Shown piece by piece: positions 47,145-60,119 of a stretch of DNA of 64,000 nucleotides (positions within the stretch are counted from its first letter, which is position 1; each line of letters opens with the position of its first letter). The DNA lies in NCBI RefSeq assembly GCF_037975245.1, contig NC_092583.1, positions 3,154,764-3,218,763 of the forward strand, given 5' to 3'. A model generated the notes under the pieces. It ran no database searches. It worked only from the letters and a program-made list of their open reading frames with translations, and was not told the DNA's origin. A program made the position numbers and the translations under genes. Origin of the DNA: Apostichopus japonicus (taxonomy: Eukaryota > Echinodermata > Holothuroidea > Aspidochirotida > Stichopodidae).

Positions 47145-48693
47145 TTTAAATAGAAGTTAAAACAATTTACTCAATAGCCCATTTCTCACTGCAAAAAACT
47201 CGCGCCCTTTGAAGCTAAAAAGTCCGATAGTAAAAGTGTATAGGCTTGTAAATTGGCTTATACTACAGTGGAAGTATAAGGGAAAGAGTTTGACTGAGCA
47301 CTAAGTCTTGGGTCTCGTCGGCTGTGAATATATCGCTGCATGAGTGTACGCACAAAGCACTCACATGGCCTTATTTTTTTAACTGTATGATTGGGGTAAT
47401 AAATTTGACTTTAACTGCCTTCATGAACTTCTCGGTCGATGAAAATGAAAGCCGACTTCGCGCGCTAGAAAATGGCGGGAAATAAATCAAGGGTTCTTTA
47501 AAAGTATGATATACTGTAGACTGTTTTAGACTCCCAATGTAGTAATTTAGCTGCAGACGAAGGCTTGGTTTACTTATAACTTTTTCCGTGCACGTAAGGT
47601 GATATATCTGCTATGGAGGGATATCACAATTATGCACCATTTATTGGTACAATTTTCCCGTTTATTGGAATGATTTTAAAAAATCGCTTCCTGTATTGAA
47701 GCATTCCACCATGTGGGGTTCTCGAGGTGTGCGTAATAAACTAATATTTTATTGAACGCTCTGACGTCATAACCGTTTAATTATACTGGATTGGTTGATG
47801 GAGAACGACAACATCGTCTTCCTTACTGGCTATTAAAATGTCATAATAGAAAAATAAATGATCTGTCGCCATGGAAACAAGAATACAGCATCAGAAAAAC
47901 ATGTCATGGACAGACAAGTCAATCTTTCTGTGGCGGGAAAAGAGATATAATATTTCCCCAAGGATCTTTTTTTGGGGAAATTGTTCGCTTATGAAAGAAA
48001 ATGAAGAGGCTGTACTAAAAGTCCAAAGGACCAACACTACATACTTTGATAGCAAACAGTAGCGTCGTAGATCTATAACGTATACGTGAGCACGTGTATA
48101 AATTATACCTGACCCCGTATTGGAAGCCGAGTGACCTTTGAACTCACCTGACCAAAATATATGCAACATTACTCATACACACATGTGAAAACAAATACAC
48201 ATAGAGACATACACATGCACGCACATGATATGCCAAACACATCCACTTAAAGTATGTAAGTTAAATGTTGTTCATAGATCGGGTGCGCAACCACCATTTT
48301 TGTACAGGGGTGGGGATGGGGTGGCCTATATGTTATGACGTCGAAAAGAGGAGGAACGGATGGGAGAGGGGGGGTAAGGGATTAACGGGAGGGGTACTCC
48401 TTCACCTTTGAGGAACTTTGGTAAAATGGAGATTGCTTAGTTGGAAAATAGTTTCACATGTTGCAAATTTTGAAACAATATTGAAGACTTTTCGACTGTT
48501 TAGGTTCAGTACGCACATACATGTTATATGTTTCTGTACTGTACACTGCATATATATGTTGTAATATTCTTTCTGCCAGGAGTGGTTGAGCCCCATCCCC
48601 CACACCAACCCCACTCCACTTCAAAGTTCAAACCGTTACTTCATGAATGCCCTCTTTCCCAAGAGTTGAAATGCCAACATCTCTCGAACTTAC

Positions 48694-48757
48694 CTAACGG
48701 CGTATAAAAGGCAAGTAGAACGTTCATCAACCAGATCAGAAACTTGCTGGTATCCAT
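48694..48757 (-). CDS. Signal-peptide exon ending in phase 1 (possible first exon of the LU gene)
   Basis: The minus strand reads ATG with frame MDTSKFLIWLMNVLLAFYTP, then Leu and one G before the strong donor GTAAGT (48688-48693). The length, hydrophobic core and phase-1 exit are typical of first coding exons of small secreted or GPI-anchored proteins, including LU proteins. Joining it to the 20950-21069 exon gives a Val codon, then the LxCYxC opening. The total is 711 nt, exactly 237 codons with stop. The intron would be 27.6 kb, so the link is inference. A TATA-like CTATATTA lies about 45 bases upstream of the ATG. It could instead begin another minus-strand gene. Confidence 0.55.
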
Positions 48758-49771
48758 CTTATTTGTGTCTAACGTTTAGCACTTGCGTAATATAGTTCAT
48801 TCAATCCTACGTCACTGTTCTGGAACATCCGTTATCTTTTGTTAGTCATACGAACTACGGTATGGTCCATTGGTCATAAGAGGCCACATGAAGGCACGAT
48901 AGAGAGAGGCTAGAAGAGGTTTAAGAGAAAGAGAGATACGTACAATGTCAAAATATTAATAGTGTTTTAGAAGAACAGCATTAAACAAGATTCTTTGAAT
49001 ATCGTAGTAAGGGAAGATAAGCAGGTGAACACTCAATATGTCAATTCTTTCCGTTATTTAATACCCTGCCCCTTCCCTTCCCAAACATGACATTGACCCA
49101 GATAGTGGGCAGAACATACAGGGTGACAACCGTATTATCTGGCTCCCCGCCTAACCCCACTACCGCTCCATTCTTTATTGCAGTGAAGGATGATAAAGGA
49201 AATATCCCTCAAATGTCAGTTTGTGTGAAAGGCAAACGATAGCATATAACAAGCAACATTGTCCTGCTTAACTTTTATTTCACAGATAGTAAATGGGTGA
49301 AACTGGATGAAGCTATGTTATATTGGAAAGGCAGTTGGAGCACTAAATATATCTACCCATAATGTATCACTGCTCCTTCCCCCTACCCCCCCTCACCCCT
49401 CCCCAAAGGCAATTGGCTAAACCACACCCCCGTTCACAACTCCACCCATATTGACCCGTGGAAAAACGAACATCATGTGTGGTATGTCAGCACATGAAAG
49501 CAACATTTAAATATCAGATCGCTGTAAGAATGACGCCCAAATAATCGATTTTCCTATTTCGATTGTAAGAAGAGAAGGGGAGAGAAGGAAGCAGGGATGA
49601 AAGTTTGTTCCAAGATCGATTTTAAGGGATTCTTGGAAATTTCACGGCAAATTACCGTGTCTGGCGTGTTCACGACGTATTTAAATATGGTCTACTATAA
49701 ATGTTCGATAAAGTGACCAACCAGACGAAACAATGAAAGCGAAACGGAGCTCTGGCCGTGGCTATGGCGGT

Positions 49772-50085
49772 GGCCGTGTTGTGGTCGAGTGGGTAAAGGT
49801 GGTGGCATTTAAAGCAATGAGGCTTAGAAATCGGGAGGTTCCGGGTTCGATACCCGGACGGGTCATAGTAATTCGGGTTTTTTTCACCCAAGAGCGATCT
49901 AACGTATTCCCATCTCAAATGACTCTCTAAATTGAAAAGATTCCAAATTTGAGTTATGAATGTTGAATTGAAAGCCACCCGACCTGCAAGTTGTAATCTA
50001 TAAGCCCTGGGCGGGTTTTTCTCACATTTGAGGTCGCTTAAGCGGCGTAACCATAACTGCTGATTATTACTATATTATTATTATT
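49772..50085 (+). mobile_element. tRNA-derived SINE, family S1, copy 1
   Basis: A tRNA-like head with an A-box-like GTGGTCGAGTGGGTAAAGG is followed by a perfect T-arm (CCGGG, loop TTCGATA, CCCGG at 49841-49857). A ~200-bp body follows with AAATTGAAAAGATTCCAA, GTTGTAATC and AACTGCTG, and it ends in (ATT)n. The same head and body are found at 59788-60118. The long variable-arm spacing suggests a Ser- or Leu-type ancestor. It is not a functional tRNA: the acceptor ends do not pair and a body is attached. Confidence 0.78.
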
Positions 50086-50099
50086 TGAGATCAGGCCTA

Positions 50100-52550
50100 A
50101 TGGGATATTCCGGTGCCTAAAGTGGCTTCCTAAACACAATTACGGGAATGTAGCCTACTTAGGTCCGAATCCTCCCATATCATTTCGTATGGCAAAGTTA
50201 CAGTTACGTATATGAATTTTACAAAAAAAGTGTGATATTTTGTGAATGCACCTGGCAACAGCTGAGTAATGATGCCATCGTGGCATTTGACCTGTCACTG
50301 TTTTCCCCTTTCTGAGTCTCTTTATATTATATTCATTCACAGGAATATAATATTTCAACGAAAAGTTGTAGCTTGACGGGATTCTAAATATAGAGAACAT
50401 TGACAGCTAAACAAACATTCCCCAATTTGTATATTCGTCTTCTTCTTTGTGGTGGGAGGGGGTGGGTGGGGTGGGGGGGGGGGGGGCTCAAACAAGAAGA
50501 AGATGATAAGACGAGGGAAGTAACATGTTCCACTATATCATTTCAGAAAGGCCAACTATACTTTGATGAACTTCCTAGAGTAAGGAGAGGTTACATTAAA
50601 TCAGACCAATTCTTGAGGAACAAGATACTGAGATACAGTTGTCAACTCATGACACTTAGTTATAGAATAGTTTATGTTACATTGCCTGTCACCGAAATAT
50701 CCAACTATAAACTACCTGGTGAATATGTAGACGGTTATGAAGAGTCGAAGAAGTAGGTGTAGTACATTAACCACAAACTTTTCCATGGCAAGAAATTTGC
50801 GACAAGATTCCCAAACTGTTGTCATGACCGGGATATTCTCCATCCCCCTCATCCCCGCCCCAACCCCCCCCCCCTCGCCACCCTCATGATTACTCTACCT
50901 GACAAACAAGTGATCGATACGAAGTATTGAAATGTCTAAATTAGATCAAATTCTCTGAAGAAGGCAGCTGCGCAAAGTTTGAAGTTTGGCAATCGTGGGT
51001 GCGCCTCCCCCTCCCTCCTTCCGCCCGTCACCTCCCACTTGAAATTTCTAGCATTTTACTCCAGAGAATTACAAATGATCTTCAGTACTCTGCGAACAAA
51101 GTATAGATAGCATCTCACCCCAAGCCCTGCCCTCATCTCCCAACCTCAGCCAGCAGCTAACAGCCCCACCCCTTCAACCCCACCCCCCCTGCCACCTCGT
51201 CATGACCAACGACGAACGAGTCGACTATATGATTCCTTCAATATCTGTTTCCTGAAGTATACAGCAATATTTCGTCCATGCCTTTCATTCGGGTCTATGT
51301 ATAGTGATGCGATTTAAATAGATCTTATGTCTTATGAACGATAGCTCGATATATTTCATCTGATAAACTTTTTCTAAAAAATTATTGACATGTTCTAAAA
51401 TAGGACGCTCTTGTTTATCGATCACCCCCCCCCCCCAATATTAACCATAAGAATGATAAAAAATAATAATTCTTAAGCCTATACTTGGCGTGTATATTAC
51501 CTTGTTTCGCCGTTTAATCTTCTGTAGTCTTGTGCGGTCTGTTATTAATTTGTATTTCCCCTTCGGCAAAGCATTCCACAACATTTACAAGATAAATTCC
51601 TGTCATATATAATTTTCTCGTCAACTGTTTGTTATAAAATTTTCCATGAATGATGAATAGAAGAACATTCCTCAGTATTAATTCACATATAATTTCCAAG
51701 TATCTCCAGGTTTTCCCCCAAAAAATAGAAGATATTTTAATTTGTGTTTGTGTGTGTTAGCTCTGCACAGGCTTACAGTAAACTCTATATAGATTTCATT
51801 ATGTGCAGCGAGTTATAGGTTATAGCGGGAAACATGCTCAATATCTTCTCAATGTTATCCTAATCATGTACCGTGACTTAGGTTAGTGCGTTACGTCCCT
51901 TTCTCTCTCACTCAACACAATTACACACATCCGAAAAAGTACTATCCGCCGATACTGTTCACATCAAGACGAGCTAGCTGTCCAAACCGCTCGATTCAAC
52001 TCAGTCCTTGTGAAAATGTTATTAAGGGTAGGCGCGCTGTTAGTATAAACTCGACACATTGAAAAAGAGTGAGATAATCATATTGATCAAGTCGCGTGTG
52101 TTGGCCTCAAACAAATTGATCCTAGAAAGGGGCATTGCCATAACAATAGATGACAGGCAAAATTCCCATAGAGCTAAAAAAAAAAAAACCGGTATCGCGC
52201 GTAGATTCTAGTAGAGGGCAGTATATAACTACTCCAGTTTAGTCTCTAACTCGATTTCACCCGCCAAAATGGGGTTTGCCTTCAAATTGAATCGCATGCA
52301 TCCATTTGATTACCATCAAAGTAAGAAATAAAGGGCGACACAACAGTTGAAGGGACATTAATGGAGGCCTAGGAGACGGTTTGAGGTGGGTAGAGTGGTG
52401 GGGGTGTGGGTGGGGGTTGGATCTGACGGTATTTATCCCACTCCCGCACATTTAGTTTACGGAAGGAAAAGAGTAATTCGTATATCTGACAGTGTCTACC
52501 AGTGTGTCAGATTGCAACTTCGATATCACACTTCCAGTTCACATTTGTTA
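50100..52550. other. No gene supported
   Basis: G/C-run-rich and pyrimidine-rich patches (50445-50487, 50866-50874, 51010-51050, 51130-51200, 51425-51435) separate AT-rich sequence. No family resemblance was seen in the ORFs. Confidence 0.5.
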
Positions 52551-52562
52551 CATGATCTATAT

Positions 52563-53817
52563 CAGGGGCGGCGATCTGTTTCAAATATTGGGGGGGACAT
52601 TTGCTTGGATGCAGGCAAATTACTATCAAAGCGGAGCGCCACCATTGGTTGGCGCGCAGCGTACAAGAAAATTTTTGGTTTTGATAGCCCCCCAGATCAC
52701 TGGAAATGGCACTTCTCGGGCTTGAAAATGACCAACCAGATGTACACTTTTGCCTGAGAACCAAGTTTTACCTAATAGATTTTTTTCTTCATTCATCATA
52801 CCTTTTTTCAAGATTGTCACCAGTCACACATCATGTTCGACCTCATTGCATCTCCTGTGGATCATTGATTTTGTAGGTAATTCTACGTAACGCCCCTTAA
52901 TACCCGTCAGCCCCACTTTTCAAGGTTTTAAGCCCATTATTTGTTCAGAATTTGAATAATAAATTCACTTCAAAACATACCCATAATGTTGCACAAAATT
53001 TAATCTATGGACAACCAATATAGAAAAAAAAACCTCAACCCCTAACAGACCGGTCAAAATTGCACGAGTAGAGGGAAGTATGATGAAGAATGTTGTTCAA
53101 AGAATTTTCGAAAATTCAGACACAGTTAAATTATTGGTGTAAATATATTGAAACCTCTTATAACGGCTACTATAAAACTTCGATATCATAGAAAATACAA
53201 AAAAAATATGCTCGAGGGGAAGGGCGGTCTCCACCCTTCACCCCCCCCTCCCTTGGCTAAGCACCTGCGGTTAGAAATCTTGTAGGAAACAGGCCAAATG
53301 GAAACCCAGAGAACCCATATCGATGTGGATCATATGTGTGCGTGATTGTACGTACTTACACTCATACACAAGATTCCAACCAAATTTCATTACGGATGCG
53401 GTCCGTCTAGCTATTCATTTCAAAAAAAAGTAAAAACTACTTTCGGTCATATATATAGTAACAAATTGTGACACGGTTAGACAGGTGCCTTGCGAGGAAT
53501 TTGCCAAGGGAGGAGCAAAGCTTGTACCCAGACTATCTAAGCGTAGCGCCACCATAAGTTGGCGCGAAGAACAAAAGAAAAATTTGGCCGAAAATGCCTC
53601 CCAGATTGCTGGAAATGGCACTTCCCAGGCCTTTTAAGTTGCATCTAAGCATTTTCTATTTTGAAATAACTAGCGATATCATAAAAAAATACAAAACATA
53701 TGCTTAAAAAAAACTATGCCACCAAATATTGGGGGGGGTATTAGATACTATATCCCCCCCAACAAAAATATTGGGGGGGACATGTCCCCCCCGTCCCCCC
53801 CATGATCGCCGCCCATG
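52563..53817. mobile_element. Composite hAT-like element with 8-bp TSD ATCTATAT
   Basis: The 1255-bp unit starts CAGGGGCGGCGATC and ends GATCGCCGCCCATG, reverse complement CATGGGCGGCGATC (13/14). ATCTATAT lies on both sides (52555-52562 and 53818-53825). Two different sub-elements sit inside. The left 700 bp match 33451-34117 in inverse orientation. From 53484, starting CAGGTGCCTTGCGAGG, a second unit matches 32637-32906. Each carries its own copy of the core module (about 52630-52682 and 53538-53590). No transposase is present. Either one unit inserted inside the other or the composite moved as a whole. Confidence 0.83.
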
Positions 53818-53839
53818 ATCTATATATAACAATTTTAAT

Positions 53840-55759
53840 AACCAATATTTTCGAACACGATATATTCGAATTGCTGTTTTTGTCCCGCTTCCGTCAGTCA
53901 AAAACACATTAATCCTTGAGTATCTCTACAGATGCGATTGATAGTTTAAATTATGATTCCACTTCCCCATCAAGTACAATGCAAAGTAATACACGTACGA
54001 TATGATTTTGCAAATCTGGCCGAACTACGGAAACGTTAAGGTGCCGTAAACTTGTTAAGATCTTTTTTTTTCTTCAATTCATGATTTGGTTGCAAAATGT
54101 CGGAGTTTTACGAGATTTATTAAATGATCAATTTATCATTTTGCTACAAATTGCAGGCTACATTCATGACATTTTATAAAGAATCGTTAATCAGCAAAAT
54201 GTTGAAATCTTCACTTATTAGATTCAAGAAATCTGTTATTTTGTTGCAATTTTGTTAACATATACGAACGGGATCTCTTTGTTGAAAATTGTTAACATAT
54301 AAACTGAGTCAAATTGCTCCTATCGTTTCGAAAATACGGCAATTTTTTCATAAATAACAGCGTGTAATTGTTTTCAAGTTATCGAAATGACCAGCTGAAG
54401 ACAAATAAACATGACACGCCCGACTCTTATATGCAAAATAGGCTATTGCTACATGTAAGGGTGTTGAGAGTGAGGTATTACATGTATGGTAGCCGCGTCG
54501 CGACATCGAAGCGTTAACCGGACAGCGTACATGATGTTTTATTATAATGAGATACGGTACCTCATTGAGAGGACCGTTCGTTATGCAGCATACTATGTTA
54601 TGGAGTTGACAGGTTTGTTTTTCGTGGCGCTATTCAGCTTTCATGTACGCCATGATAGAATCTTGACGGTGATAAGAGCCTCACTGAGTACAGGCCATAG
54701 ACATTGATAGACATATGCCTAGGCCAATATATAACTTCCACGAAGAGTCGTCTACACGCTAACGCTATAACGAGTCTATCATTACGACGACAATGTGTCG
54801 CAATGTCCTTGTATATAGACTCCATCAACAGTCGTTTATAAAATAACGATACTAATTACTATAGTGAGTTTCCTATCACGTCAACTTTTTATACCTTTGT
54901 TTACTATTAGCCTCCATCAACAGTCGTTTTTACACTAATTAGTCTACTATTCATATCAACTGTTGTGATACTCCTATCTATACTATTAGTCGCTTGTATA
55001 CGCTAACTATATAAAGTCAACTGTTTGCCTACTATTTCGACGACTATAATGACTTACATTTACGAGACTAATATCTCATTTAACAACTTCATATGTTCGG
55101 TCTGGTTGTGAACTTCTTTTCAATTATCGCATACGGCATATCTTTGTATGTAAGGTTATGTTTACCAACTTTTATAGCTAGACAAAAGTTAACAATCAGA
55201 GATACCGATTAAGCACTAGCTCTATTAAATATTATTAACATTTGAAAGATTAGATTGAGGAAGGGACATATAGTACGGAAGAGCGTAAGCGCCATTAACG
55301 GTCTCGGTGCATCATGGGTAAAAACCAAAACGTATACGCTTGCTATTACATCCCTATTCATTGAAACCAGCTATATGCATGTATGGAACCATTTCAAAAA
55401 ACATTTTAGAAAAATTCTGTTTACATTGCAATTATTGGATACATGGGGATCCATCAATCAAAGTGGTATAGGACTACAATAATTTAGAAACTTGTGGCCA
55501 ATCTCAGCCAAATTTATACAAACATCAGCAAATGGGGGGGGGGGGGGGAGAGAGACTTGTAAGTTTTGATTTGGGACGTAAACTTTCGATATCATGATTC
55601 AAATTCGAAAGATTTCGATCTTCTGATCAAACCGGATATTCACTAATTATAATATAGGATATTCCGCAATTCTAATAATTTGGCAGAGAACAATGCGGTG
55701 TTTGGTTTTCTTTCCATATTTTCATGGTTGAAAAGTTAGGAATATTGCTACTATAATAG
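53840..55759. other. No gene supported
   Basis: AT-rich. A loose repetitive stretch at about 54720-55030 contains CTCCATCAACAGTCGTTT twice (54821, 54912) and many ACTATTA-type words. A G run is at 55532-55544. Confidence 0.5.
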
Positions 55760-55767
55760 CATCGATG

Positions 55768-56042
55768 CAGTGGCGTACCTAGAAAAGTTGGCACCCGGTG
55801 GATTCTCCCTTTGTCACCCCGTGCAGGGGATGTCGTCCTGGGGAGAACATTACTTGTTACGTAAGGTGCACTGCTTAAAGGCAGAATGGTGCTACCTTTG
55901 ACAAAGCTTTGAACGGATTTACACAAGAATTTTCGAAAGTAGGGATTTTGGTTGGGGGAGGCGGAGGAGGGGATGCGAAGTGGCATCCCCTGGCTAGTAC
56001 CCGGGCGGACCGCCCCCTCCCGTCCCGCTTAGTACGCCACTG
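55768..56042. mobile_element. Short hAT-like MITE with 8-bp TSD CATCGATG
   Basis: The 275-bp unit has 11-bp perfect TIRs (CAGTGGCGTAC). CATCGATG flanks it exactly (55760-55767 and 56043-56050). The target is palindromic. There is no coding capacity. Confidence 0.88.
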
Positions 56043-56059
56043 CATCGATGCCTTGTGTG

Positions 56060-59000
56060 ATATCATGTGACAAAGTTCATCATTTTTATCGACAAAGAAA
56101 ATAACAAAGTAATGAATAATGAAAGCCGCTTTAATATTCAATAGCCGTGTCGTTGTAGACTTGCTTCAAGTCTGCAATCTACAGCATGTTAATACTTCTT
56201 GAACCCACTAGAGAAGTAGGAATATAAAGCCCAAATTTATTCTTCATGTTTACTGTATAGGACTATATGCCATAATTATCAACACTTATATCTATAGATA
56301 TCATATACTTTTGAAAAAAAGTTAAGATGAGAATTCCAATCGAATAGGCCCGCTATTAATTTCATATGCTTAAAAAAGTTCTGACAAAAAGCTGATTATT
56401 CTATATGGAATCTTGCAAAGTGATAGAAAGTATGTTGCGAAGTATATTTCACTTTCCCCATTCATCCCATTCCACACTGATATTCTTGCCAAATTTTGAA
56501 CTTAATCTTTTATCGCTTTACTTTGCATTTTGTGTTATTAAACATTATAAAAAGAGAGTCCTTTCTCAAATATACAATATCAGAAATTAATATTTACGCA
56601 TGCCTTTCATAAGGTTATATGTACGAATATCCGCGGAGGACTCCTTTCGCTTCAACTTGAACGTAAAGAGAGAGAGAGAAAAAAACCGTGGTTACTTGGT
56701 GAATGTTTCTTATAATAATAATATATATATATATAATATATAATATAATAATTTGACTTTGCATTTATACGGAAAAATGCATTCGATACCCAAGTTTAGT
56801 TTCAATTACTATTTTTCTTTCGTTAAATTGCTTTAGGATGTAACGTTTTTATTTTATGCTATTTGCTTTCCTTCGGTTCCCTATTGATGATTTGGTTTGC
56901 CTTTTTCCCTTGGCAAAACATTAAAATGCATGACAATCTGATTGATCTGTTACAACACAACGTGTTGCTTTTAATTATCCTAACGTCGGTGAGTACTACA
57001 CTTCCTTTAATCTGACCGCTTTATAAAGTTGATAGATTTGAATCAAGCGTAAACTAATGATATTATTGATCAGACAACAACTTCTGTAGAAAGCCCGTAA
57101 TGTATACAACACTTTCCATTCGACAGACTTGTAGTACTTCATACTAGTACACTTTGAAAGTGTATTGACCTTTTTAACTGTTCAGTGATGCGGTTTTGTA
57201 CAGGGTAGTTTATTTACATCCGGGTGGCTGGTCGCGCGCCAAAACCGTGGCGTGAACATGACTGGCGCCACTAGTCAAAACGAAATAGGCCTAGATACGA
57301 AACGTTAACGTCATTTGAATATAAACTTTTGAGCTGAATATTTCACCCCCTCTTTGTTGTTCTACTTGAATGCAAGGCCTAAATATTGCAAATTGAATTG
57401 ATACGCATATTGGTAATTCTTTTTATTCGGCTGACTTCTTAGTTCTTTGATACTGTCATATATGCCGCCACCATGAATACAACAACTTTACAAGTTACAG
57501 GACATTAGCCCCTCCTTAAATTGTTCATCTCCCTCCTAAATTGTTGGTGCCCATCTTAACTCAGAATTCCTGTCTTCGGGCTAGGGTGGGTGGGTGGGTG
57601 AGTGGGGAAGGGGGCTTCTTGATGCGACAGAGCTTCTGATTGCGTAGCTAGCAATGCCAATATTATATATAAGGGTATCACGTTGGTAATTGTAGTACTA
57701 GTCTCCTTGACGACCATATAAAACAAATCTTTAAATATGTAAATCCTAGGAAAGTAGTGTAATTACATGTACTACCCACGTATATAGAAACGTGTGGACA
57801 GCCTGACCAACAACTCCTTGGCCTGGCACACGTGAGAGACGGTGAGACGGACCTAGGAGATGTGGCAGGAAGCTCTCGTTTATTATATGTCGCTCGTGTG
57901 TCTCATATGGTACTTGACGGGTCTCTAGAGGGTATCCGAGCGATACACCATTCAATTATAGGGGGAGTCAGGGAATTTTGGATACCGAATAAATTATTCT
58001 CATTTTCGGGTTGTAGCTTTCGCCCAACAGAAAGATTCTTCATACACTCATGAATAAACTATAAAGTTTCAAAAAGGGAGCCAAGTGATATAAATTGTCG
58101 CGGTGATCTAGGCCGGGAAGGGGTTGACTGTAAACCCCCGATTTAAATCCCACACAAAAACACACAAAAGCACTACGATAATTATATAGACCTAATTTAT
58201 AGCATAAGATATAACTCCAAATGCACGATTTCACGTCTATTTCTTTGGGGTGGGGTGGGGTGGGGTGGGGTGTGGGTGGGGGTGGGGGTGACTAAGACCG
58301 TCAGCCCATGTATAAGGAGTCGGCTTCAACGACCCCAAGGCCATACCCCTCCTTGTTAAAATCCTGTATCCGCCCGTTTAATCGCTCATGGACATGGAAC
58401 CCGTGGGGGACGGGGGATATGTCTCCCATTTTGAGCTGTGGGGGGGGGGGCTAACATAAAATATCAACCACTTTTCAGGCCACTAATAAAAAATAGCCAT
58501 CATGAAAATCACTCCACGTGTAACAAGTACAAGGTAAGTCGGAATGTACAGTACTGGCAATGTCGTCCAATGCCTCACGAATATATACTGTTGATGTGAC
58601 AGAGGCTCTTGAGGACAGTCTCTGGTATGAATCGAATTCCGGATATCAGGGTATCGTTAACAGTGGCGAATGCGTTGTAGTATGACGTCATTCTGCTTCC
58701 CGTGTGACGTCATTTTCGATTGATCCCAATGGTTTCGCTCGCTCGCTCGCTCCCCCCCCCCCCCCCCAACAACACATCGGAATAGCTATCTACGCCGATG
58801 CCGTCCCTTGTTCGAGAAGTTGTTATGAACAAACATTAAGCGGCGCATATATAACGTAACAGCCATGGAATTTGTGATGTAGTGAGAAAGGCCTCATGAG
58901 TGACTATGGTCAGATAGTACATTAAGTAGTTAAATATAGCCAATAAATACCGCATCTTAATTAGTACAACCAGGTCAGAACTAACAATCAAGGACTACGA

Positions 59001-59780
59001 TCGATACTGCAGGCCGTTAAGATAATTAAAGACTTAACTTGTAGGCGTAACTGACAAAGTTGTGGGTATATATAGATGTCGGTCGCATATATGCAGTATA
59101 TGTATACATGCGTATATATGCAGTGAAAAATCAACGTATATACTATAGGCGGCAGAATATACTTTACAAGTTTACGTTGCAGCAACTCAATGCCGACGCG
59201 GGGATGAGTATCACAAGATCTGTTATATGATACACAGTTTTGCTATAACCGAATTAGATTAATTGATTATAACATTACGATTATTATACCTAAAGAAAAA
59301 AAAACCCCTTTCATTTATTCATGACTGGCTATATAGGATGAAGTAAACTCGAAAGTAAAACTATGTTCCTAATGGTTATGTGATTATCTCTCCGATATTG
59401 GTATATCCCTTTTATGAACTTTGACTATATTATTACCATCGTTTTATAAGTTCTCATAACTGAACCAGAATGTGTTGGTTTTACTTATATGCAAACACAA
59501 TAATAACAAAAACAAATACAACCCGTGGACGACAACAGGGCATTTATCTTAAAAATGTGTACCTAACACTTCAAGCATGTTGTGTGGTCGTAAAAAGTCG
59601 TTTGGTTCGCTCATGGAGTTTACCTCCATGGTTCGCTGAATAGCTTACCTAGATCTGTCCGTGGTAAACTAAGTAGATCAGTCACTTTCATTGATGAACT
59701 CGGATGTTCAAGTATACTGGTCATATATACAAATAAAGGCATTGCTTTTTAACGGTATAAAAAAATATCATTTAAAAAAA
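56060..59780. other. No gene supported
   Basis: AT-rich, with a short TA run near 56720-56750, a GGGGT-repeat tract at 58243-58290, a G run at 58440, and (GCTC)n followed by a C run at 58737-58766. Confidence 0.5.
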
Positions 59781-59787
59781 TATATAT

Positions 59788-60118
59788 ACCGGTGCTTTGA
59801 CCGAGTGGATAAATGCGCTAGTATCTGAAGCAATGAGGCTTAGCGATACGGAGGTTCGAGGTTCGATCCCCGGCCGGGTCTGAGTAAGGGTGGTATAACA
59901 TCCAAGAGCAATCTATGTTTTTTTTCATCTGACTTTACTTTTTAAATTGAAAAGATTCCAATCTTGAGTTAAAATATTGAATTAGAAGCTACCTGACGTG
60001 TAAGTTGTAATCCATATGAGGGATAGTCCGTTGCAGGCTTCTCCCACATTCGTGGTCGATTAAGCGTCGTAGTAAAAAAAATCATAACTGCCTGTTATGA
60101 TCATTACGCAATATAATT
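59788..60118 (+). mobile_element. tRNA-derived SINE, family S1, copy 2
   Basis: The A-box-like TTTGACCGAGTGGATAAATG and the canonical B box GGTTCGATCCC (59860-59870) head a body that matches 49865-50080. Shared blocks are AAGAGC.ATCTA, AAATTGAAAAGATTCCAA, GAGTTA, GTAAGTTGTAATC-type and CATAACTGC. It is preceded by an A/T-rich flank. The more diverged T-stem shows it is older than, or independent of, copy 1. Confidence 0.8.
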
Positions 60119-60119
60119 T

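Noticed and set aside
46333..47160. 275-codon plus-strand ORF
   Set aside because: It lies antisense to the RT domain, which has all catalytic motifs in the minus frame. The plus frame resembles nothing known.
49772..49865. Functional tRNA gene
   Set aside because: The T-arm is perfect but the acceptor ends do not pair. The same head with the same non-tRNA body recurs at 59788, so it is a SINE.
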